NCBI GenBank assembly: GCA_018712075.1
Contig: DVHN01000001.1
Location: 23,653 to 87,652 of the forward strand
Reading direction: 5' to 3'
Length of the DNA stretch: 64,000 nt
DNA from: Candidatus Fimimorpha faecalis
GTDB lineage: Bacteria; Bacillota; Clostridia; Lachnospirales; Lachnospiraceae
This document shows, piece by piece, positions 29,259 through 36,565 of the stretch. The notes below the pieces were generated by a model, which did not search any database, had not been told where the DNA came from, and saw only the letters and a program-made list of their open reading frames with translations. Position 1 is the first letter of the stretch; each line of letters opens with the position of its first letter. Both the position numbers and the translations under genes were made by a program.

Positions 29259-30353
29259 TTGAAAGAACAGAGCTATCAAGAACAAATTGACATAAAAAAT
29301 ACTTATAAACTGAGAGAATTAGTTTCCACGCTCCCGCCATTTGCAAAAAGTTATTTTCGTGGTATTGAGACGAGAACTTCTTCACGAACGAGAATTGCTT
29401 ATGCTTATGATTTGAATATATTTTTCCGCTTCCTTCATAAAATGAATCCAATTTTTCAGAAAATAGAAGTGAAAGAAATTACACTTGCACAGTTGGAACA
29501 ATTGAGTCCTATGGATATAGAAGAATATTTGGACTATGTGAAAGTATATGAAGATGAAGAACAGCAGATTCATACGAATAAAGAGCGTGGGATTATGCGA
29601 AAGCTATCTTCCTTAAAATCCTTTTACAGTTATTTTTATCGAAACGAGTCAATTAAGTATAATCCAGTTGAGTTAGTGCAAACACCTAAATTTCACGAAA
29701 AGGCGATTATTCGTTTGGATTTGGATGAAATGGAAGCGTTATTGGATCAGGTGGATCATGGAAGCAAATTGACGGAAAAACAAAAAGTATTCCATCAGCG
29801 GACACGTATTCGAGATCTTGCAATTATGACATTATTACTGGGGACTGGAATTCGTGTTTCGGAATGCGTGGGACTAAATTTAGAAGATGTAGATTTAAAA
29901 AATGATGGAATTAAAGTTCATAGAAAAGGAGGAAAGGAAGTTATTGTTTATTTTGGCGATGAAGTAGAGCTTGCACTATTAGATTATTTGGAACAGCGAA
30001 ATCAGATTGTTGCACAAGAAGGAGAGGAACATGCACTTTTCTTATCCCTTCAAAGGAGAAGGATTGGAGTCCGGGCGGTAGAAAATCTTGTAAAGAAATA
30101 TTCCCGTGCAGTAACTACGATGAAAAATATTACGCCTCATAAATTGCGGAGTACTTATGGTACAAACTTATATAGAGAAACAGGAGATATTTATCTTGTA
30201 GCAGATGTATTAGGACATGCAGATGTCAATACAACGAAAAAACATTATGCTGCTATTGATGATGATAGAAGAAAACAGGCGAGAAATATTGTCAAACTTA
30301 GAAAAACTTTATCGGATGGAGGAAAGACTCCTGCTTCTACAGGCGGTGAGTAA
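29259..30353 (+). CDS. Tyrosine recombinase (XerC/D-like), TTG start
   Basis: GTGIRVSECVGL, HKLRSTYGT, GHADVNTTKKHYA catalytic boxes (R...HxxR...H...Y). Confidence 0.9.
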   Translation: MKEQSYQEQIDIKNTYKLRELVSTLPPFAKSYFRGIETRTSSRTRIAYAYDLNIFFRFLHKMNPIFQKIEVKEITLAQLEQLSPMDIEEYLDYVKVYEDEEQQIHTNKERGIMRKLSSLKSFYSYFYRNESIKYNPVELVQTPKFHEKAIIRLDLDEMEALLDQVDHGSKLTEKQKVFHQRTRIRDLAIMTLLLGTGIRVSECVGLNLEDVDLKNDGIKVHRKGGKEVIVYFGDEVELALLDYLEQRNQIVAQEGEEHALFLSLQRRRIGVRAVENLVKKYSRAVTTMKNITPHKLRSTYGTNLYRETGDIYLVADVLGHADVNTTKKHYAAIDDDRRKQARNIVKLRKTLSDGGKTPASTGGE

Positions 30354-30408
30354 CAGATTACGGGTATCAATCATAAAAGAAGCTATAAAACAAAATCAAT
30401 ATGGAAAA

Positions 30409-30437
30409 GCACATTTGCTGCCTGGGACACATAGAAT
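30409..30437 (+). promoter_or_regulatory. Candidate sigma-E-type promoter for sigK
   Basis: -10-like CATAGAAT (30430-30437; remembered sigma-E -10 CATACAAT) 14 bp after GCACATT. Confidence 0.4.
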
Positions 30438-30444
30438 ATAATAA

Positions 30445-30750
30445 ATGGCGTTACAGGTGGCTTTTTCATTGAAAACATTTCCAAAACCGTTGAGTGCATC
30501 AGAAGAAAGAGAATGCCTGGAGCGATTCAGGCAAGGAGATCAAAGAGCAAGAGAATTATTAATTGAACGAAATATGCGTCTTGTTGCTCATATTATAAAG
30601 AAGTATAACTTTGCAGAACAAGAAATGGAAGATTTGCTTTCAATAGGAACCATTGGTCTTATCAAAGCAGTAAATACATTTGATGTAGAGAGAGGAAATA
30701 AGTTGTCCAGTTATGCAGCAAAATGTATTGATAATGCTATCCTATCATAA
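30445..30750 (+). CDS. sigK: sigK N-terminal segment (sigma-K exon-like half upstream of the skin element); translation may start at TTG 30469
   Basis: FPKPLSASEERECLERFRQGDQRARELLIERNMRLVAHIIKKY...EDLLSIGTIGLIKAVNTFDVERGNKLSSYAAKCIDN; stops just after the recombination site. Confidence 0.92.
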   Translation: MALQVAFSLKTFPKPLSASEERECLERFRQGDQRARELLIERNMRLVAHIIKKYNFAEQEMEDLLSIGTIGLIKAVNTFDVERGNKLSSYAAKCIDNAILS

Positions 30751-31002
30751 AAAAACAAAGATTGTATTACAAAGATTTTAAAAAGATTTAAAGAAAACGT
30801 AAGAAATTATATATTGACTTTTAAAGGCAGTATGATAATATGGCAGTGATGCAGAAAAAAACAAAAAAGCAATATCAATCCAATTAAAAAATCGTTTATT
30901 TCTTCCATTTTTGCAAACGCATAAAGAAATGGTAATAAAATTACTTTATTTGAATACCATAAATGTGACTAAAATAAAAGAAAAAGATAATGGAGGCATG
31001 GT

Positions 31003-31278
31003 ATGAGCTTAAGCGTAGAAAAGAAAAAGACTACAAGTAGAGAACTCAGAAGAAATTATAAAATTCTTGGAATGGATCCTCAGTTGATTCAGAACGATTT
31101 GGGCTTTACGGAACAAATGTTGCTAGATACATTAAATGTAACATCTTCCACAACTGGAGTAAATATATGGAAGCTTCGTGATTATATGAATGATAAAATC
31201 AAGGAACAGGGGAAAAAACCAGCCCCATATACGATTTTAAAATATAATATTCGTCATCGTTATAAAAAAACATGGTAA
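31003..31278 (+). CDS. DUF2316-like small protein inside the skin element
   Basis: MSLSVEKKKTTSRELRRNYKILGMDPQLIQNDLGFTEQMLLDTLN...WKLRDYMNDKIKEQGKKPAPYTIL resembles DUF2316 from memory; RBS tggagg. Confidence 0.65.
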   Translation: MSLSVEKKKTTSRELRRNYKILGMDPQLIQNDLGFTEQMLLDTLNVTSSTTGVNIWKLRDYMNDKIKEQGKKPAPYTILKYNIRHRYKKTW

Positions 31279-31453
31279 AATAAGAAAGAGATTATTAAGA
31301 AATCAGCAAAGGAAAAATTTCTTTTTTGTATTTCAACCATTGGATTAAGATTTGTTTTGAATGTGGTGTTTCTGCAATATAAAAGATAAATAAATTTTAG
31401 ATAAGGATGTCAGAAATTCTATCATAATATTAGTAAGAAAAAGAGACTAAAAA

Positions 31454-31533
31454 ACTAAAAAAAATGATGTGTGGGACAATGATTTCATCTATTTGTTTTT
31501 GCTTAATCGTTATTCCGTACATCATTTTTTAGT
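31454..31533. terminator. Long imperfect hairpin between the two skin genes
   Basis: actaaaaaaaatgatgtgtgggacaatga ... tcgttattccgtacatcattttttagt. Confidence 0.55.
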
Positions 31534-31683
31534 AAGTAAAATAAGAAATTTTATTTTTTGTAAAGAATTTTCTGTAAGGAAGATTGTCCTTTTTGTAATA
31601 CAGTTAAAAATATTCATAAAGTAGAAGAGAAAGAGAATATGCTATTGGGAAGGAATCCAAAATCGGTATCAGGAGGAGCCATT

Positions 31684-32637
31684 GTGATTGCAATTTATTC
31701 TCGTAAGTCGAAATTTACAGGAAAAGGAGAGAGTATAGAAAATCAAATTGAACTTTGCAAGCAATATATTAAAATGCATTGGAAAGAGGATGTGGAAAAT
31801 CAAATTGCAATTTATGAAGACGAAGGATTTTCAGGAAAAACGTTGGAACGGCCTAAATTTAAAGATATGATGAAGGATGCTAGAAAGGGAAAACTGTCCA
31901 GTATTATTGTATATCGGTTAGATCGAATTAGCAGGAATATTGGGGATTTCGCTCAATTGATTGATCAGTTAAATGATATGAATATTGCATTTGTGTCTAT
32001 TAAAGAGCAATTTGATACATCTTCCCCAATGGGAAGGGCAATGATGTACATTGCGTCTGTATTTTCTCAGTTAGAGAGGGAAACGATTGCAGAACGAATA
32101 CAAGATAATATGAAAGAGCTGGCAAAAACAGGAAGGTGGCTTGGCGGAATTACACCGACAGGTTATCAATCAAAGGAAGTTTCCAGTATTACTGATCAAG
32201 GAAAATTAAAAAAGACCTATCAATTGGAGCAAATTCCAGGGGAAATAACGACAGTAAAAACAATTTATCAAGTTTTTTTGAAAACAACTTCCTTTAAAGA
32301 AACTGAACAGTTTTTGCTTGAACATAGTTACAGGACAAAAAATGGCAAAAACTTTTCCCGATTTACAATTAAAGGAATATTGTCTAATCCAGTTTATTTA
32401 AATGCGGATCAGGATGCATGGAATTATTTTCAAGAAAATGAAGCAATGATATTTGCACAGAAAGAACAGTTTAATGGGAAAAATGGAATTATGGCATACA
32501 ATCGTACATTGCAGAGAGCTGGAAAAACAACCCAAATACGAGATATAAAGGAATGGATTATCGCAATTGGAGCTCATAAAGGAATCATATACGGAAAAGA
32601 CTGGATAAAAGTACAAACAATATTAAAAGAAAATTAA
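31684..32637 (+). CDS. Serine site-specific recombinase, SpoIVCA-like, short (no zinc-ribbon/coiled-coil C-terminus)
   Basis: IAIYSRKSKFTGKGESIENQIELC, IVYRLDRISRNIGDF, SPMGRAMMYIASVFSQLERETIAERI; AGGAGGAG RBS before GTG 31684; stop follows GKDWIKVQTILKEN. Confidence 0.9.
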   Translation: MIAIYSRKSKFTGKGESIENQIELCKQYIKMHWKEDVENQIAIYEDEGFSGKTLERPKFKDMMKDARKGKLSSIIVYRLDRISRNIGDFAQLIDQLNDMNIAFVSIKEQFDTSSPMGRAMMYIASVFSQLERETIAERIQDNMKELAKTGRWLGGITPTGYQSKEVSSITDQGKLKKTYQLEQIPGEITTVKTIYQVFLKTTSFKETEQFLLEHSYRTKNGKNFSRFTIKGILSNPVYLNADQDAWNYFQENEAMIFAQKEQFNGKNGIMAYNRTLQRAGKTTQIRDIKEWIIAIGAHKGIIYGKDWIKVQTILKEN

Positions 32638-32712
32638 TTCTTCCGATCGTGGAAAAAATAGTTTAAAATAAGCGAATAGGAAGCTTTCTTGTAATTCCAT
32701 GTGAGGATAGCT

Positions 32713-33069
32713 AATGAAATCCTAATGATGCTGCGTTCAGAAAAGAAAAGAAGTCGGGAAATTAGTTTATATGAACCAATTGGTACCGATAAAGAGGGCA
32801 ATGAGATTAATTTAATGGATATTGTTGAAATGGATGAAAAAGAAATATCAGAAATGATTGCATATAAAGAGGATGTCAAGCAGCTTTATCAAGCATTAAA
32901 AACTTGCTTAAAGGAGAAAGAGAGAACGGTTTTATGTTTGAGATACGGCCTATTTGGTTCTAAAGAATATACGCAGCGAGAAATCGGGGATCAGCTTGGG
33001 ATTTCTCGCTCTTACGTAAGCCGAATTGAAAAAGGAGCATTAATAAAACTAAAAAATTATTTAAAATAA
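32713..33069 (+). CDS. sigK: sigK C-terminal segment (sigma regions 3-4), expressed after excision
   Basis: NEILMMLRSEKKRSREISLYEPIGTDKEGNEINLMDIVE...REIGDQLGISRSYVSRIEKGAL. Confidence 0.92.
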   Translation, partial: NEILMMLRSEKKRSREISLYEPIGTDKEGNEINLMDIVEMDEKEISEMIAYKEDVKQLYQALKTCLKEKERTVLCLRYGLFGSKEYTQREIGDQLGISRSYVSRIEKGALIKLKNYLK

Positions 33070-33273
33070 TAATATTATTAATGGTAAACTAAGAACTCCT
33101 TCTATTCATTCTTATTAAAAATTTTTTTATTTGACGAATATATGTTCTTGCTTTTTCCCTCATTTTATGGTATTCTTTTAATATTAAAGAAAAATTCAAA
33201 ATGATTTTTTATAATTTAGAAAGTATAGGGTAAAATATAAGAAATAATTCAAAATGAGGAGAAAAGGCAGCCA

Positions 33274-33433
33274 TTTATCTGATGAGGGAAGATTTCTTCT
33301 TCTACAGGCGGTAAGCGACGAATTTGTATGAGTGACGAGGATGAATTCCTCATCGGATAAACGCTCCATAAGGATTTGGAAAATTGTTATGGGCAACTGA
33401 CTCGAATCCTATGCCAAGATTCGCTTGCGAGTC
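33274..33433 (+). ncRNA. Candidate structured RNA/leader upstream of the alpha/beta hydrolase
   Basis: 14-bp stem 33274-33287/33348-33361 (one T.G), hairpin ccataa/ttatgg (33366-33371/33387-33392), hairpin gactcg/cgagtc (33399-33404/33428-33433). Confidence 0.45.
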
Positions 33434-33466
33434 TTAAATTTATTGTATTTAAGGTAGTAGTATATT

Positions 33467-34423
33467 ATGAGCGTAGTAAAAAACATTTCATTACCATCCG
33501 TAATTCGGACAGAACGACTTCATACAGTCATCTGGATTCCTCAAAAGGAAGTAAAAGCAGTGCTGCAAATCGTCCATGGGATGGTAGAGTATATAGAGCG
33601 GTATGAACCATTTGCAGCTTATTTAAATAAGTCGGGTATTGCAGTAATTGGACATGATCAGTTAGGACATGGATATACAGCAAAGGAAGAAAAAGATCTG
33701 GGATTTTTTTGTGAAAAAGATGGAGATCGTGCGGTTATTTTCGATATTCATCAAGTAACAACATATGCAAAAAAACAGTTTCCAAATGTACCATTTTTTC
33801 TAATGGGACATAGCATGGGTTCTTTTTTCGTAAGAAATTATATGATGAAATTTGGAAAAGAATTGGACGGAGTAATTTTAATGGGAACGGGGTATCACTG
33901 TTTGCCAGAAGCACGTTTAGGTGAGTTGTTAGCGAGTGGATTGATTCAATTGTTTGGATCTCGTTATCGAAGTCGGTTTATTGATCAAATCGTACTGGGC
34001 AGTTATAATCGGAAATTCGCTCCAAATCGAACAGAAGCAGATTGGATTTCATCGGATAAAACAACTGTAGATCGTTATTTAGCGGATCGGTTTTGTACAT
34101 TTAAATTTACTGCAGGTGCATATCGAGATTTTTTCCGAGTTTTAGTTCGAGTTGCCTCCCATGAGAATATGGAGCGAATCCCCAAAAATTTACCAATTTA
34201 TCTCATCTCAGGACAGGAGGATCCTGTTGGCAACTTTGGAGTGGGAGTAAAGAAATTATATGATCAATTCAAAAGAGTCGGAATACAAGATATTAATATG
34301 ACACTTTTTCCAGGGGCAAGACATGAAATATTAAATGAAAAGCAGAGAGAAATCATTTTTGCTTATTTAAAAAAATGGTTGAATATCCATACAAAAACTG
34401 AAACAACAAAGGAGGAGTTATGA
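33467..34423 (+). CDS. Alpha/beta hydrolase (S33/monoacylglycerol lipase-like)
   Basis: VHGMVEYIERYEPFAAYLNKSGIAVIGHDQLGHG; FLMGHSMGSFFVRNY nucleophile elbow; GARHEILNE. Confidence 0.9.
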   Translation: MSVVKNISLPSVIRTERLHTVIWIPQKEVKAVLQIVHGMVEYIERYEPFAAYLNKSGIAVIGHDQLGHGYTAKEEKDLGFFCEKDGDRAVIFDIHQVTTYAKKQFPNVPFFLMGHSMGSFFVRNYMMKFGKELDGVILMGTGYHCLPEARLGELLASGLIQLFGSRYRSRFIDQIVLGSYNRKFAPNRTEADWISSDKTTVDRYLADRFCTFKFTAGAYRDFFRVLVRVASHENMERIPKNLPIYLISGQEDPVGNFGVGVKKLYDQFKRVGIQDINMTLFPGARHEILNEKQREIIFAYLKKWLNIHTKTETTKEEL

Positions 34424-35037
34424 TACATACAATTATTTTTGATATCGGAAATGTGCTGGCAAATTATCGTTGGAAGGAATATTTACATGCATTCGGTTTT
34501 TCTCAGGAAGTAGAGAAAGCAGTGGCTGACGCAGTATTTCTGAATCCAATTTGGAAAGAATTTGACCGAGGTGTAATGAAAGAGGAAGCAATTATTATGA
34601 AATGCATTCAGCATCGGCCACAATATGAAAAGGAAATACGAGAAATTTTTCAAGATATGTCAGATTTAGTAGTGGAATATGACTATGCACAAAACTTGGT
34701 AAAATGTTTGAAACAACAGGGATATCAGGTTTATGTTCTTTCCAACTATGGGAAGACATTATTTGAACATGCAAAGAAAACCTTTCAATTTTTAAAGGAA
34801 GTGGATGGGGGAATTATTTCCTACCAAGTTCAAAAAATTAAGCCAGATGCAGCTATTTATGAGGAGCTGCTGAATAAATATAAGATTTGTGCAGAAGATG
34901 CAGTATTTTTGGATGACACAGTGGAAAATTTGGAACAGGCGGCATGTATGGGAATCAAAACGGTACATGTAACCTCTTATGAATCCATTACAGAGGGATT
35001 ACAGGCATATGGTATTACGATAAAAGAAGTAGAGTAG
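34420..35037 (+). CDS. HAD-superfamily hydrolase (subfamily IA)
   Basis: IIFDIGNVLANY, VYVLSNYGK, KPDAAIYEELL, FLDDTVENLEQA. Confidence 0.9.
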   Translation: MIHTIIFDIGNVLANYRWKEYLHAFGFSQEVEKAVADAVFLNPIWKEFDRGVMKEEAIIMKCIQHRPQYEKEIREIFQDMSDLVVEYDYAQNLVKCLKQQGYQVYVLSNYGKTLFEHAKKTFQFLKEVDGGIISYQVQKIKPDAAIYEELLNKYKICAEDAVFLDDTVENLEQAACMGIKTVHVTSYESITEGLQAYGITIKEVE

Positions 35038-35066
35038 TGTTTATAAATACAGATTGGAGGAAGACA

Positions 35067-36341
35067 TTGAAACTTATGATTGCGTCCGATCTACATGGAT
35101 CGGCATATTATTGCAAAAAGATGCTGGACTGTTATGAGAAAGAACGGGCGGACCGATTGATTTTACTAGGAGACCTCCTTTATCATGGCCCTAGAAATGA
35201 TTTGCCTCGTGATTATTGTCCAAAAGAAGTGATTAACCTGTTAAATCAACGAAAAAATCAAATTTTATGTGTGCGAGGGAATTGTGAGGCAGAGGTCGAT
35301 CAGATGGTACTGGAATTTCCCGTCATGGCAGAGTATGCAATTTTCTTTTTGGATTCTCGAATGATTTTTGCGACACATGGTCATGTATTCCATGAACAAA
35401 ATTTGCCGCCGCTTCAGTCAGGAGATATTTTGCTGCATGGTCATACCCATATATGGGCGGCTGAGAAGAGGTCAAATTATATTTATTTAAATCCTGGTTC
35501 CGTTTCGATTCCAAAAAACGGGAATGTGCCAACCTATATGATTTATGAAAATCATTGCTTTATCATTAAAGATTTGCAAGGGACGGAAGTAAAGCGATTG
35601 GATTTGACTGATTCAATATCGTCTCTTAAGTGGGATCAGATTCACAGTACAAATGCTGCTGAGGCATTCGATCAGTTTTGTCAGATTGTGAAACAATTGC
35701 GTGCAGAAAATGGATGTCCATGGGATCGTGCTCAAACGCATGAGTCTTTAAAGGCCTGTATGATTGAAGAGGCTTATGAAGTGGTAGAAGCGATTCATCG
35801 TCTTTCTGAAACAAAGGATGCTGCTAATTTGAAGGAAGAATTGGGAGATGTGTTACTGCAAGTCGTATTGCATAGTCAAATTGCTTCAGAAGAGGGGATT
35901 TTTGAATTAAAAGATGTGATTGATGAAATTAATAAAAAAATGATTCGTCGTCATCCGCATGTGTTTGGAAGTCAGTCCGTTCATTGTTCTGATCAAGTAG
36001 TGGAAAATTGGGAAGAACTCAAACGACAAGAAAAGAAAGAAAAGGGGTTAGAACGAGAAAATGAATTAGAATCCATCCCGAAGGCATTTCCAGCGCTGAT
36101 TCGTGCACAAAAATTATTGAAAAAATCGGGAGTAGATCAAGATAATTCCGTGAAAGATGTCTTAAAAACAATTCAAGAAAATCTAGAAAAATTAGAAAAG
36201 AAAAAGGAAATCAATCGGCAGGCAATGATTGGATCTCTGTTAATGGATGTAGCAAATCTGGCTTCGCATTATCATATTAATGGAGAAGAAGCTCTTGCTA
36301 AAGCAGTAGAAAATCGGATTAGAAATTTTAAAAAGAAATAA
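35067..36341 (+). CDS. YfcE-like metallophosphoesterase fused to MazG nucleotide pyrophosphohydrolase
   Basis: N-terminus MIASDLHGS...LLGDLLYHGPRND...VRGNCEAEVDQ...THGHV...HGHTHI; C-terminus LRAENGCPWDRAQTHESLKACMIEEAYEVVEAI...LKEELGDVLLQVVLHSQIA; RBS ggagg before TTG 35067. Confidence 0.88.
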   Translation: MKLMIASDLHGSAYYCKKMLDCYEKERADRLILLGDLLYHGPRNDLPRDYCPKEVINLLNQRKNQILCVRGNCEAEVDQMVLEFPVMAEYAIFFLDSRMIFATHGHVFHEQNLPPLQSGDILLHGHTHIWAAEKRSNYIYLNPGSVSIPKNGNVPTYMIYENHCFIIKDLQGTEVKRLDLTDSISSLKWDQIHSTNAAEAFDQFCQIVKQLRAENGCPWDRAQTHESLKACMIEEAYEVVEAIHRLSETKDAANLKEELGDVLLQVVLHSQIASEEGIFELKDVIDEINKKMIRRHPHVFGSQSVHCSDQVVENWEELKRQEKKEKGLERENELESIPKAFPALIRAQKLLKKSGVDQDNSVKDVLKTIQENLEKLEKKKEINRQAMIGSLLMDVANLASHYHINGEEALAKAVENRIRNFKKK

Positions 36342-36415
36342 TCGTGTAATTTTTTCAATTTTTGATTAATAGGATTCGTGTATGGTATCAAAGTAAACAT
36401 TAACACTTTGCAATA

Positions 36416-36469
36416 GCTGAATACTGAGTAATTAGGCAGGAAGTTAAAATTAGTTACTCAGTATACAGC
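36416..36469. repeat. Intergenic inverted repeat
   Basis: gctgaatactgagtaa ... ttactcagtatacagc. Confidence 0.6.
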
Positions 36470-36565
36470 CTCTTCATTTTAGCTCTTCTCGTTATTCAAA
36501 ATTGTAAATCAAAGCAAATCATATTTTCCCCAATTCAAAATTAAAACAAAGAAAGGAATGAATCT

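Larger units (their letters stand above)
30735..32714 (+). mobile_element. Minimal skin (sigK-intervening) element, 1,980 bp
   Basis: Lies between the two sigK halves; shared TAATG at both ends (30732-30736; 32712-32716); encodes a SpoIVCA-like serine recombinase; predicted circle junction is AGGATAGC-TAAT-GCTATCCT; excision restores the sigK frame. Confidence 0.9.

Noticed and set aside
30217-30441. ORF of 74 aa overlapping the 3' end of the tyrosine recombinase gene
   Set aside because: Overlaps a clear recombinase in another frame and has no RBS or recognisable domain.
30445-33069. sigK halves as a disrupted pseudogene
   Set aside because: The interruption is at the canonical skin position, the termini share TAATG, excision restores the frame exactly, and both halves are well preserved.
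29259-33069. Tyrosine recombinase plus serine recombinase as one larger integrated element
   Set aside because: The XerC/D-like gene lies outside the sigK-defined junctions and looks like a chromosomal neighbour; no additional att repeats seen.
33279-33330. Hammerhead ribozyme suggested by CTGATGAG
   Set aside because: The required GAAA core and NUH cleavage context are not found with compatible stems.
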